A DNA stretch of 64,000 nucleotides from Burkholderia sp. SRS-46 (GCF_004343775.1 NZ_PTXL01000007.1:124001-188000); one strand, 5' to 3'; shown: positions 9,179 to 17,934, numbered from the stretch's first letter. The notes: generated by a model from the sequence alone, not told the origin. Numbers and translations: made by a program.

Positions 9179-9279
9179 CAGCATTCCGCAGCCAACTGGC
9201 TAGCGAACGTCTCCCGGTCCGCCGGAGACTCTTCTAGCCGATTTCACTGTCCCAGTGGCGCTCGGGCCGACCACTTCTG

Positions 9280-9762
9280 TTAAACGCCCCACCAACGTCG
9301 CAAAGTAGTCCACAGCCGACGGATAGCCGAGCTCAAGGTCTTCGTTCTCACGCTATCGGCCTGTGTCGCTTCGTTTTTCTGCTTATCGGTCCGTGCAGCT
9401 TCGTCTTTCTGCTTGTTGACCATCGCGAGGTATCGCGCCTTGTCGGCACGGTCGCGCGCTTGAACATGTGCAATCTCCTGCTGGGTCATATCACCCGACC
9501 AAGCGATGCGATTGCGGCGAATCCAGTAGTGCGAACGGCACGCGTAGTTCCAGTTGCCTATAGAGGGATGAAGGCTCACCAGCCCGCCGTCATTTCGTAG
9601 TTGCCACTCCACAGGGGAGAGAGGTGTCACCACCTTCTCTCCACAGCCACACGCACAAAGATGCGACGCGGTCTTGTACTTTTCGCTTACGTACAAGACC
9701 CCAGGCTCGAGCACCTTTGGAACAAACTCTACGAATTGCGGCTGGACGACCTCTGTCCTCAT
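9280..9762 (-). CDS. DUF6527 family protein of a ubiquitin-like operon
   Basis: A 160-residue protein. Its first 90 residues carry HLCACGCGEKVVTPLSP (Cys36, Cys38, Cys40) and SLHPSIGNWNYACRSHYWI (His65, Cys75, His78), a metal-binding or catalytic Cys/His pattern I associate with DUF6527. Members are found with multi-ubiquitin and DUF6791-ThiF genes. The rest is a charged, probably helical tail with a degenerate repeat (NKQKDEAARTDKQKNEATQ) ending in WRRWWGV-like aromatics. Start ATG 9762 overlaps the stop of the E1 gene by 4 bp (ATGA), so it is translationally coupled. The molecular activity is not known from sequence; processing or removal of the Ubl is one possibility. Confidence 0.75.
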   Translation of the reverse strand: MRTEVVQPQFVEFVPKVLEPGVLYVSEKYKTASHLCACGCGEKVVTPLSPVEWQLRNDGGLVSLHPSIGNWNYACRSHYWIRRNRIAWSGDMTQQEIAHVQARDRADKARYLAMVNKQKDEAARTDKQKNEATQADSVRTKTLSSAIRRLWTTLRRWWGV

Positions 9763-10973
9763 GGCTGATTCTCGACGGTAGCAATTTCCCTTGCGAGTGA
9801 GGTCATATTGACCGAATACAGCATGTTGTTTGTGGAGAAATCCGCTTGATAAAAACCGCAGTACTGTTTCCACCGCATAACAGCGAGCTGAGCGTTCAGA
9901 GCGTTCATGTCCGCCACCTGGATGTTCTGTCGATATAGGACATCCTCGTTCCCGTCGTTCATCGGGACGCATCGCTCCAGGTGGTCATGCTCCTGCGGGG
10001 TGGCGATGGTCACTCTGCAACTACCCACCAACGTCATAGACTGCTTCACCAGTTGCAGATTCATGCCAACATCGATAAAGGGAATACTCTGCGCCAGGAG
10101 ATAGCTGAAGATGAGCCTGCGTGCTTCGCCCTTGTCCACGCAGACGAACACGAAGTTGAACCCCGCGAGCTCATCAATGTTCGACTCGTCCAGGTAGTAT
10201 GGATGGCTTTTCACGCCTCGATGCATGGCGTCGTATTGGCGCTGGAAGTACTCCGTTTTAAACAACCTCGCATCGATTTCATCCGCAGTAGCGGCACCTG
10301 GTGACCGAAAGGCGTTGTGCTGCAAGAAGAGGTCGCCATCAAAGAGATGAATTTCTTCGACGGGTGTCTTCGCTAATTGGTCGAGCACGTAGGAGCCCGT
10401 CCCCCCAAGTCCCACGATAGCGACCTTCCCCATTGCCAGGCGAGCCGACGTCGTGATGATTTCCGCCCTGGCGGAAGCCGTGTCCGCATAACGGAATACC
10501 GATGTCCCTTCCTCTGTTTCGATGAGCCGGCCCGTCTGCGCTGTCGCCGAAGGCTCCAGTACCCGTGCTTGAGCTTGAATCAGACCCACATAGTGTGTGA
10601 CTTTCTGGTAGTGGTCTTGATAGGCATCGACACCAACGGGTTTGTTGGAAAAACGGTGGTCAATAGTGCAACCCGGAAACAGTTCTTGGCGGGTGTGCTC
10701 GTTTTCAAGCTGCGAAATCGGCGAACCATCAGCAAAACATGGATACTCGCCAGCCCACCAAACTTGATGTGTATCGCCGCCCGTGTTGGGTGGCAACACA
10801 CTGCCTCCGCTTTGAAGGTAGAGACACACCATCGTGCCCCGTTTAACTTGCCTGTCAGCCGTCACGTACGGCACGGCATGCACCAGTAGATGCTGCTGGC
10901 GCACCTCGACCTCGTAGCCTGCGCAGACTAGCCGCTGCAGCCCTGAATCAGGAGCGATTGGTTTTAATGACAT
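9759..10973 (-). CDS. E1-like ThiF/UBA adenylyltransferase with N-terminal DUF6791 domain
   Basis: A 404-residue E1-like enzyme that would adenylate the C-terminus of the ubiquitin-like protein encoded just upstream. Residues 1 to about 140 form the DUF6791-type region (VWWAGEYPCFADGSP; FSNKPVGVDAYQDHYQK), possibly a divergent E2-like module. Residues about 180-400 are the ThiF Rossmann domain with the glycine loop GLGGTG (188-193), acidic FDGD (211-214), Arg223 and the strand VFVCVDKGEARR (276-286). Cys335 (HLERCVPMND) is the most likely thioester cysteine but this is inference. The start overlaps the Ubl gene by 26 bp. No separate E2 or JAB peptidase is encoded beside it. Confidence 0.85.
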   Translation of the reverse strand: MSLKPIAPDSGLQRLVCAGYEVEVRQQHLLVHAVPYVTADRQVKRGTMVCLYLQSGGSVLPPNTGGDTHQVWWAGEYPCFADGSPISQLENEHTRQELFPGCTIDHRFSNKPVGVDAYQDHYQKVTHYVGLIQAQARVLEPSATAQTGRLIETEEGTSVFRYADTASARAEIITTSARLAMGKVAIVGLGGTGSYVLDQLAKTPVEEIHLFDGDLFLQHNAFRSPGAATADEIDARLFKTEYFQRQYDAMHRGVKSHPYYLDESNIDELAGFNFVFVCVDKGEARRLIFSYLLAQSIPFIDVGMNLQLVKQSMTLVGSCRVTIATPQEHDHLERCVPMNDGNEDVLYRQNIQVADMNALNAQLAVMRWKQYCGFYQADFSTNNMLYSVNMTSLAREIATVENQP

Positions 10974-11223
10974 TGAAGCTCATCCCATCTTTGACTACCG
11001 TTTTTTGACCCGGGGCCAGAGTGCCGTCATGGCCTTGCGGATTGGCGTAGCTGACGGAATAGAGGATGTCGAACGGCCCCGCCGGGAAAGCCAGGCGAAC
11101 CACCTGTTCGTACGTCAGGTGATGGTCGGACACAGTTTCTTGCTGGCCGTTGATGACAATGTTGTACGTTTTTTCTTTGCCGGGTTCGGCGGCCGCTTGC
11201 AGAGCGGAATGTTCAGAGTTCAT
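10948..11223 (-). CDS. Multi-ubiquitin-domain (ubiquitin-like) protein, single domain
   Basis: A 91-residue protein with a short flexible N-terminus (about 16 residues) and one beta-grasp domain of the multiubiquitin type (YNIVINGQQETVSDHHLTYEQ to GQKTVVKDGMSFNVIKTNRS). Homologs in bacterial ubiquitin-like operons often carry several domains in tandem; here only one is present. The C-terminus ends ...KTNRS without a di-glycine, so conjugation would need an unusual end or processing. It is the first gene of the minus-strand operon Ubl - E1 - DUF6527, all overlapping. Its promoter lies in the 177-bp divergent region shared with the Xre regulator. Confidence 0.8.
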   Translation of the reverse strand: MNSEHSALQAAAEPGKEKTYNIVINGQQETVSDHHLTYEQVVRLAFPAGPFDILYSVSYANPQGHDGTLAPGQKTVVKDGMSFNVIKTNRS

Positions 11224-11295
11224 AGGTTGTTACCCATTTTAGAGAGTGCCCCGAGGGGCGGGAGGCTCTCGGGGTCGCACGCCTCGAGAACGCAC

Positions 11296-11362
11296 CGTTA
11301 TATTAAGATAACGATGACGCGCCCGTCAACTATTGTGATACGCGTCGTTTTTGGCTTATAAT
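11296..11362 (+). promoter_or_regulatory. Divergent control region: operator and promoter between Ubl operon and xre
   Basis: An 18-bp palindrome CGTTAT-N6-ATAACG (11296-11313) lies between the two divergent units. TTGTGA (11333-11338) and TATAAT (11357-11362) with an 18-bp spacer form a good sigma-70 promoter for the xre-immA pair. The AT-rich palindrome is placed to cover the promoter of the Ubl operon on the other strand, making it the natural Xre operator. Confidence 0.65.
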
Positions 11363-11400
11363 GTCGCCCCTAAGAAGCCTTCCGCTAGTAAGGAGCACAC

Positions 11401-11739
11401 ATGTCTCTCGGTGCAAAACTGGCAGAGTTGCGCTTGCGTAAGGGTGAATCCTTGCAAGACGTCGCCAATGCCGCCAGCGTTTCCAAGACGCACATATGGC
11501 ATATGGAGAAGGGGAACAGTGGGAACCCTTCCCTGGAGCTACTTCGTAAGCTAGCCGACCACTTTTCCGTGCCGGTGTCGTATCTAGCGGGCACAGACGA
11601 CGAATCCTCGCTCGAGGATGTTGAGGCGCAACAATTTTTCCGCGACTTCAAGTCCCTATCGGACGCTGAACAGGCCGTGTTGAAGCAAACACTGCAGCTT
11701 TTCAAAAGCAAGAAGGCGCAGACAGATGGTCCAGCTTGA
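11401..11739 (+). CDS. Xre-family HTH transcriptional regulator
   Basis: A 112-residue DNA-binding protein. Residues about 5-57 are a canonical Cro/CI HTH (LGAKLAELRLRKGESLQDVANAASVSKTHIWHMEKG), followed by LADHFSVPVSYLAGTD and a short helical tail. It has AAGGAG upstream of ATG 11401 and overlaps the next gene, an ImmA/IrrE peptidase, by 14 bp. The paired arrangement is known from ICEBs1 ImmR-ImmA and related switches, in which the peptidase cleaves or inactivates the repressor. Here the likely regulated targets are its own promoter and the divergent ubiquitin-like operon. Confidence 0.88.
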   Translation: MSLGAKLAELRLRKGESLQDVANAASVSKTHIWHMEKGNSGNPSLELLRKLADHFSVPVSYLAGTDDESSLEDVEAQQFFRDFKSLSDAEQAVLKQTLQLFKSKKAQTDGPA

Positions 11740-12526
11740 CCTGATTGAACTCGCCGACCTCGTTCGGCCAGAACAACTTGTTGCGGAAATCCTGAGGCAG
11801 AATCCGCAACTGCCAATCCCAGTGCCCATCGAAGAGTTGGCGCGCCTGGCAGGAATCTCGAAAATAGAAGCTTTCGATAGCATCGGATTCGAAGGCGCGC
11901 TCCTGACCAATGCGACCAAGTCGGAGGGCGCCATCTTTTTCAGTTCCCTGAGCCCTCGACCACGCCAGCGATTCACTATTGGTCATGAACTCGGGCATTT
12001 TTTGCTCCCGTGGCATCGGCAGGTCTCCTTTCAGTGCACGGCGGAGGACATCAGTTCTCGAAGCAAAAAGGATTGGGAAATCCAGGCGAACCAATTTGCC
12101 GCAGAACTGCTTGCGCCGGAACCGCTGGTCAGGCGCATGCTTCGTCCGCTCAAGGAACCCGAGCTCGCCCACATTCTTCAACTGCGCGATGAGTTCGCGA
12201 CCAGTTTTGAGATGACCGCTCGCCGAGTGGTGGAGCTCAATGACTATGCCTGCGCAGTTGTCTTCTCCAAGGAAAATATCGTGCGCTACTCCATTCGGAG
12301 TGGGTACTTTACGGAGTGGCTGAGCGTCCGAAAGGGTGACCGGCTACCAGCTCAGAGCCCCAGCCGTAACTCCATTAGCGACCCAGACGAGTGGCACGAA
12401 ATCGAAGCCCATTGGTGGCTCGCGGAGTCGACGGGTCGCGCTCGTCAATGTCAGACCATTTACGAGCAAACTTTAGTGCAGGACAACGGCCATAAGGTAA
12501 CGCTTCTAACCTATGACCCTGATTGA
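11726..12526 (+). CDS. ImmA/IrrE family metallopeptidase
   Basis: A 266-residue zinc peptidase. The gluzincin motif is HELGH at residues 87-91 (FTIGHELGHFLLPWH), followed by the usual NQFAAELLAPEPLV segment (about 125-140), the third-ligand region of the family. The C-terminal 100 residues (DYACAVVFSKENIVRYSIRSGYF) form the accessory domain typical of longer members. It overlaps xre by 14 bp, so the two are coupled. By analogy with ImmA it would cut the partner Xre repressor under a damage or infection signal, de-repressing the neighbouring genes; that link is inference. Confidence 0.87.
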   Translation: MVQLDLIELADLVRPEQLVAEILRQNPQLPIPVPIEELARLAGISKIEAFDSIGFEGALLTNATKSEGAIFFSSLSPRPRQRFTIGHELGHFLLPWHRQVSFQCTAEDISSRSKKDWEIQANQFAAELLAPEPLVRRMLRPLKEPELAHILQLRDEFATSFEMTARRVVELNDYACAVVFSKENIVRYSIRSGYFTEWLSVRKGDRLPAQSPSRNSISDPDEWHEIEAHWWLAESTGRARQCQTIYEQTLVQDNGHKVTLLTYDPD

Positions 12527-12553
12527 GCGAATAAAACCCGCCCCCTGTTCCCG

Positions 12554-12577
12554 GACGCGGTGATGGGTTACCGCGTC
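12554..12577 (+). terminator. Hairpin after the xre-immA unit
   Basis: GACGCGGT and ACCGCGTC form a perfect 8-bp stem with an 8-base loop, 28 bp after the immA stop and between two convergent units. No U-tract follows, so termination is only likely. The rest of 12527-12794 (about 270 bp) shows no gene. Confidence 0.45.
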
Positions 12578-12794
12578 ACTAAAGGTCGGTGGGGAGCAGT
12601 GGTCAAGGCGGCCTCAACAGCAATGGCAAGACTGCGGTGCTTCATGCCGCAACGCCGTCCAGGTTGCAGATGACTATGTGGGGAGGCCGTCGAGCCCGTC
12701 GACTGCCGGGGCACGGGTGAGTCCCCCCGCAACTGGGCAGGGTGACTTCACTCGTTAGCCATCTGGACACCATCGAGCGTGACACTTACCGCTG

Positions 12795-15503
12795 CTAGTT
12801 CGCGAGCTTGTCGGCAAGCTGTTTGATGACGTCCCGGCCGGCGTCGTCTGTTTCCTCTGCGAAGAGGAACAGGCAACGGCCACCGCTGGATGCTTCCCAC
12901 CGGTGCCCCACCTGCCTCTTTTCCTTGGAATCGTCATTCGTCTTGTACGGCTCCCCCTTATACTCGACCACGAGCACGCGGCCATCAACCAGCTCGGCGA
13001 CAAAATCCGGATAGAAGTAATCAGTCGCCGTCGGCAGCCAGAAGGAAAATTGGGGTTGCTTCTCGATATTGCGTACCCAGGACTTGACCTTCGGATGTGC
13101 TGCAATGGCCCGAGCGCAGAGAAACTCCTCGGTAAGCTTTCCCGTGCCTGTCTTCTCCCGGAGGTCGTGAATGACCGGGTAGAAGTGCTTGCTCAGCTCG
13201 TAGCTACCTTGATAAAGATTCCGTGCTGGATACTTGCCAGGCTCGAAGGTAAAGCTGTAGTGGGCCAGGTCTTCCAAGCTGGGTACAGTCATTTCGAACA
13301 AGCGCCCCTGGAATCCTTTCTTCATAGCCTGCCGGCGCAGTCGTTCCACCTCGCTCTTGATGGCGTCTGCCAACTGGAAGCGCGCCCGGACCAATGCGGT
13401 CAGGCTGAAGCCTTTGGTATGGATAAGATGGGTCATCATCTTGACCAAGTAGGCCTGCAGGTCGAGCTGGGAAACGTCCGATTGCCGGACCTGCACATCG
13501 AGCCATCGCACCAAATCCTGCTCGCTCACGTGGCTCGCGACCTCGTTGAGCTTCAACTGTTGGGCGTCGATATGCTTGTAGCTAACCTTCGCGCCATTGA
13601 CGTCAATCTCGAAAGAGTTGACCGTCTCATGGATAGCGAAGTTGTCCAACTGAATTGGCGTGTCCAGCAGACTCCAGTCACCGAGTTGAGCCAGAGTGTC
13701 TTTCTCGACCACTTCGAGGTAGCCGTCCAGCTCCAGGCACAGCTGGGGAATAGGGGCGAAAGTTAGGCCCAGCTGGGACGGCGCCTTCATCGCCTGACGC
13801 ATGGCCCGATGGTCAGCAAACTGCTGGGCCACCTTTTCTTTGACCTTGGGCGACAGGGGGGCAGTCACAAAGGCTTCTGCCTGGTTCAATGTCTCACTGT
13901 CTACGCTCCCCTTAAGTACCAGCGTCGCGCCCTGAGACGTCGGATGTACTTGCACAACAGCCTTAAGTTCTTCCGGCCAGTTCTTGGTGTCGGGTAGCGT
14001 GGGCAGCTCGATGTGACAATCCGGCAGCGCCATGCCACCTGCCACGACATTGCCAGGTGCTTCGCCGAAGCCGCCGGTCAGGGGGAGCGATTGCTGAGGC
14101 ACGATGAGGCTGGCCGTATCCAGACGTTCGAAACCCATGTTCTGAACCAAACGGTCCCTGAGGTTACTGGCGGCCTCGGCGAAATTTGTGGCCACAATAT
14201 GGGCATATGCCTTGTTCAGCGCCGCCTGGCTCCGGTCTTTGGCATAGGGCATGCGCAGGACGCGGCCAAGCAACTGTTCGACGTCCTTGGCGGAGTTGAC
14301 CGATTGGAGGCTGGCCAGCACGTATGCGAAGGAGCAGTCCCAACCCTCCCTCAATGCTTCCACGGTGATGACATATCGCACCGGGCACGCCGGGTCGAAC
14401 AGATTGATACCGTCCAGTTCTTTCTGGGAGCCCGTGGCGATGGCAATCTGCTCGGCAGGAATATGTTCCTGTTCTACGAGATGCTGCCTGACCACATCGA
14501 CGGTTGCTTCGCCACCCTTAGGCATGGCCTGTATCAGGGCAATCGGCCGGATGTAGTCCGATTCTTTCTGCGCGACGATGTCCAACTGGTCCCGCGTCAA
14601 AATTGCATCACGCAGACATTCGCGCCAACCTTCCGGGTGCTCTGCCAGGACGATGGGCAACTTAATCATCTGCTCGGCGCGCAGCTCCTGGGCGGAGACG
14701 TGGTACAGCACGTTGTTGCCCGCGACCGGCGTTGCGGTCAGCTCGACTACGCAACTTGGTTTCAGGCGCCCCAGCGTCTTGAAGAAACGGTCGGTTCGGT
14801 TGTTGTGGGCCTCGTCGACGATGACAATCGGCCGATGCAGATTGAGCCAGTTTGCGACCGACCACTTCACCCGACCGATGTCCTTCTCGGTCAAGAAGGG
14901 CTGGCTTTCCAGGTCCGCGGCGGTGACCTTTTCCAGCCCCGCAGCCAAAGCGGGGGGCAAGTCTCGGAAATGCTCCTGTAGTTCCTCGAAGAACGCGTAG
15001 ACGTTACGCTTGCTCGTATCCGTCACGTTCAGAGACTGGATGGTCGCAACGATGATGATGCAGGCCTTTCCGACGTCGCCGGTGCCAACCGTCTGCAGGT
15101 CCTCTAATTCTGCGACCCGGAGATTCTCGCCCACGTAATGCGCGAGAGCCTGCCGGTACGGGTGCCCGACGTTGGACAGAGCTTCGAGTGTCTGGGTTCG
15201 AATCGTGTCGGATGGCGTCAGCCACAAGGCAACCGGGAAATCACTATCCACAATGGCCTGGCCGACGAGTGCTACCGCATGCGCGGCCATGAGGGTCTTG
15301 CCGCCACCGGTGGGCACGCGAAGGCACGCACATGGAGTCCCCGGGAACAGGTCGTGATAAGGCACGCTGGTCACATTCTGGGCGGCCATGGCCTCCTGCC
15401 ACGCCTCTATGGCGGGGACGGAGCGGCTGCGTTTGACGAAATTGACCAGCGCATCGAGCGCATCTTCCTGATACTTTTTCAGCTTCAACATAGCCAGATT
15501 CAA
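12795..15503 (-). CDS. res: Type III-like restriction subunit (DEAD/DEAH helicase plus nuclease)
   Basis: A 902-residue Res-type subunit that would translocate on and cut DNA with the neighbouring Mod methyltransferase. Walker A is VPTGGGKT (about 63-70), the DEAH box is VDEAH (230-233), motif III is ELTATPV, and motif VI lies around VEQLLGRVLRMPYA. A PD-(D/E)xK nuclease ends the protein: YPDF with Asp833, then VVEYKG with Glu847 and Lys849. All key residues are intact. Its ATG overlaps the mod stop by 4 bp, so the two are coupled (mod-res). The antisense strand is open over long stretches but gives implausible protein. Confidence 0.9.
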   Translation of the reverse strand: MNLAMLKLKKYQEDALDALVNFVKRSRSVPAIEAWQEAMAAQNVTSVPYHDLFPGTPCACLRVPTGGGKTLMAAHAVALVGQAIVDSDFPVALWLTPSDTIRTQTLEALSNVGHPYRQALAHYVGENLRVAELEDLQTVGTGDVGKACIIIVATIQSLNVTDTSKRNVYAFFEELQEHFRDLPPALAAGLEKVTAADLESQPFLTEKDIGRVKWSVANWLNLHRPIVIVDEAHNNRTDRFFKTLGRLKPSCVVELTATPVAGNNVLYHVSAQELRAEQMIKLPIVLAEHPEGWRECLRDAILTRDQLDIVAQKESDYIRPIALIQAMPKGGEATVDVVRQHLVEQEHIPAEQIAIATGSQKELDGINLFDPACPVRYVITVEALREGWDCSFAYVLASLQSVNSAKDVEQLLGRVLRMPYAKDRSQAALNKAYAHIVATNFAEAASNLRDRLVQNMGFERLDTASLIVPQQSLPLTGGFGEAPGNVVAGGMALPDCHIELPTLPDTKNWPEELKAVVQVHPTSQGATLVLKGSVDSETLNQAEAFVTAPLSPKVKEKVAQQFADHRAMRQAMKAPSQLGLTFAPIPQLCLELDGYLEVVEKDTLAQLGDWSLLDTPIQLDNFAIHETVNSFEIDVNGAKVSYKHIDAQQLKLNEVASHVSEQDLVRWLDVQVRQSDVSQLDLQAYLVKMMTHLIHTKGFSLTALVRARFQLADAIKSEVERLRRQAMKKGFQGRLFEMTVPSLEDLAHYSFTFEPGKYPARNLYQGSYELSKHFYPVIHDLREKTGTGKLTEEFLCARAIAAHPKVKSWVRNIEKQPQFSFWLPTATDYFYPDFVAELVDGRVLVVEYKGEPYKTNDDSKEKRQVGHRWEASSGGRCLFLFAEETDDAGRDVIKQLADKLAN

Positions 15504-17032
15504 CGCATGGAGATGTCGTAGGGAATCTGCCGGAATGTAATTTTCTCGGCAGCCAGGCGAGCCGGACCTAGTCGTGAGGTTTCACCGTACACGACAACCG
15601 GCTTCGGGGATGGGCAGAGGGTCCGAAGATGGGTGAGGATGGCACTGTTCAATACATTGCCACCGGCGGGTCGCCGGTCGCCCAGGATGCCGTTGTAGAG
15701 CAGGAAATAGGCCTTGCCATCATGCACCCCGAGGAATGGGCCGTCGAATGGCCGCTGTCCAGCGGTGCCGGTTTCCAGATGCCAAATGTAGGCTGCCAGT
15801 GTGCCGAATTTCACCGCAGCATTGATGCGGCCATGTTCATCAAAGGCAACCTCTCCGAGCGTTAGGAAAGAGAATCCACCGCCCCCTTTCCATTCAACGG
15901 CCTGACTGATGCCCCCTTGCTCCCCAGCAATGACTTTTTCCAAGCGCGGAATACAGTGAGTCCGGGCATGCTCGCCCGTCTCTATGCCAATGTACCGACG
16001 GCCCATTTTCTGTGCTACAGCCGCAGTTGTGCCGGAACCGAGGAAGGAATCCAAGACGAGGTCTCCTTCGTTTGAGGAAATCTGCAGTATGCGAGAGATT
16101 AGTTCCTCCGGTTTAGGCGTCGCAAACGGTTCTATATCAGGTAGCAGCTTTGTCAAATGGTCTCGTTTTGCACTTTGATTAGTTCCCGCATCTTCGGCTG
16201 GCCACCAGGTACGAGGCGCAACCCCTTCCCGAACGACGGTTAGGTACCTCTTAATAACTGGAAGGCTATCTCCCTTTCTGCCAAAGTAAACACGTCCTTC
16301 GGACCGGGCCAATTCAAAGGTTTCCTGAGAGAAAGCCCAATATCGCCCAATTTTAGGTGTGACAACCCGCCCCGAAGGCAGAGTGATTGGAAACCTCTGC
16401 TTTTCGGTCCCGCTTTTTGCAGTTCCGTCATCACCTTGACGCCAAGGCCCACGCGGGTCATTGTCCGGATTTTTGAATCGCCCGGCCTGGACCACCGTAC
16501 GCTCTAGGAGATTACGCGTCTCTGACCATAGCTTTCTTTTACGAGCGAAGCCCAAAATCATGTCTTGAGAAGTGGAGATGTCAGCGTCCCCACGTCCGCC
16601 TTTGTCTTTTTCCCACGCAATTGTTGCGATGAAATTGGCTCGACCAAAAACCTCATCCATCAACACTTTCAGATAATGCCCTTCGTTATCGTCGACTGTC
16701 ACCCAAATGCTACCGTCTTCAGTCAAAAAGTCTCGAAGGAGCACCAGGCGCGGATACATCATGGACAACCACTGGCTGTGTTCCAAGCGGTCATCATATT
16801 GGTCAAACGCGACTTGAGTGTTGTACGGCGGGTCGATGAAAATACACTTCACCCGACCAGCGTAAAATGGCAGTAGGGCTTTCAGTGCCAGCAAATTGTC
16901 GCCCTGAATAATGAGGTTGTCGGCAGCAGCCGACGCATCCCCGTAGATGGCTTCGCGCTCTAGCAGGTGGTAGGGCACCTCGCGAGCGGTATCCTTCGCT
17001 TGATTCTTGTTTACCCAGTCGAGAAACGGCAT
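15500..17032 (-). CDS. mod: Type III-like site-specific DNA methyltransferase (Mod)
   Basis: A 510-residue adenine- or cytosine-N4 methyltransferase of the beta order: catalytic motif IV DPPYNT at residues 67-72 precedes the AdoMet motif I FLGSGTT at about 330-336. The region between, about 150-290, would hold the target recognition domain. The N-terminus has the typical IIQGDNLLALKAL before the catalytic motif. It is first in a two-gene operon with res (4-bp overlap), so the pair should work as a stand-alone restriction-modification system. No phase-variable repeat tract was seen in the gene. Confidence 0.9.
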   Translation of the reverse strand: MPFLDWVNKNQAKDTAREVPYHLLEREAIYGDASAAADNLIIQGDNLLALKALLPFYAGRVKCIFIDPPYNTQVAFDQYDDRLEHSQWLSMMYPRLVLLRDFLTEDGSIWVTVDDNEGHYLKVLMDEVFGRANFIATIAWEKDKGGRGDADISTSQDMILGFARKRKLWSETRNLLERTVVQAGRFKNPDNDPRGPWRQGDDGTAKSGTEKQRFPITLPSGRVVTPKIGRYWAFSQETFELARSEGRVYFGRKGDSLPVIKRYLTVVREGVAPRTWWPAEDAGTNQSAKRDHLTKLLPDIEPFATPKPEELISRILQISSNEGDLVLDSFLGSGTTAAVAQKMGRRYIGIETGEHARTHCIPRLEKVIAGEQGGISQAVEWKGGGGFSFLTLGEVAFDEHGRINAAVKFGTLAAYIWHLETGTAGQRPFDGPFLGVHDGKAYFLLYNGILGDRRPAGGNVLNSAILTHLRTLCPSPKPVVVYGETSRLGPARLAAEKITFRQIPYDISMR

Positions 17033-17096
17033 GAGGCTGACAGTCGGGAGAGATACGGGTTCGCTATTGTATCTGCCCAGGCTGGCCTCTCTGCAA

Positions 17097-17735
17097 TTAC
17101 CGACTAGGGGGCAACATTAGACGTTCTCCGTGGCAGACCTTCTGCACGAAGAAGAGCTGTGGCAGTTCGCCCGGGTAGCCCCGTCTCCGAGCTTCCATGA
17201 GGAGTGGCCACGATTGGGCGCGCACGCCGTGGAATCCAGGTTGCCGGCTTATACGCGCGAGTGTCTCGGCCAACGCCGCATAGTGCCGCTGACTCGCCTG
17301 AGATGCGACGAGAGCATGCAAATCTGCCATCTCTTCTCTCGTACGCCGCCAGGTCCAAGCGGCTCGGCCACGCGCAGGATGTCGGACCAGCTCGTACCCT
17401 AACCACCTTAGGCGCGGTGTCGTGTCAACGATGCGCAGGGTCTCGCCTTCGAGGCCGCTGCCGTCGGTCCCGAGCAGCAACCACTCGACGCAGCCGGCTG
17501 TCTTCGGCCAGTACATCACGAGGATTGAATTCGCGATGCCTTTGCTCTTCCTCGTGACGCGCTGAGCCGGCGTACAGCCAATGCCGTATCGAGCATGGAA
17601 TTTCTGCGCGAGCGCCTCCGCCTTTTCAGCCCGCACAGTGCCGCTGATATAGCGGCGGTATCCGCGCGGGACGACATCGAGAACCCGCGCCATCGCGGCT
17701 GTTTTGTTCCGGGCAATGGGGGTCGAGGTGGGCAT
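17097..17735 (-). CDS. Conserved hypothetical protein of plasmids and integrative elements
   Basis: A 212-residue basic protein beginning MPTSTPIARNKTAAMARVLDVVP. It has no membrane segments and is dense in Arg/Trp (WLGYELVRHPARGRAAWTWRR), ending LPQLFFVQKVCHGERL. The pattern resembles an uncharacterised family I have seen on plasmids, integrons and ICEs, which supports mobile origin but gives no function. Start taken at ATG 17735; ATG 17693 is an alternative and upstream extension to 17870 is not supported. It lies between the restriction-modification operon and the structured RNA region. Confidence 0.65.
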   Translation of the reverse strand: MPTSTPIARNKTAAMARVLDVVPRGYRRYISGTVRAEKAEALAQKFHARYGIGCTPAQRVTRKSKGIANSILVMYWPKTAGCVEWLLLGTDGSGLEGETLRIVDTTPRLRWLGYELVRHPARGRAAWTWRRTREEMADLHALVASQASQRHYAALAETLARISRQPGFHGVRAQSWPLLMEARRRGYPGELPQLFFVQKVCHGERLMLPPSR

Positions 17736-17934
17736 ACAGGCTCGATACGAAAAGGAGATGCTTCGTATAGCGTGAACGGCGCCGCTGCAGTGTGATTCGG
17801 CGATGTGCGATGAGACGTATTGATGTTCCGAGAAATTCCGCCCGTCGCCAGCGGCGGCGACGCTATACACCTACAGGCAAGATGCAGCGCGAAGGAACGC
17901 ATGCCGGCGAAAGCTGGCGCATTTCCGCACGCAC

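Noticed and set aside
14013..14981. A 322-codon plus-strand frame, and others at 12903-13766
   Set aside because: These are antisense to the res gene, whose helicase and nuclease motifs are intact; high G+C keeps the antisense open.
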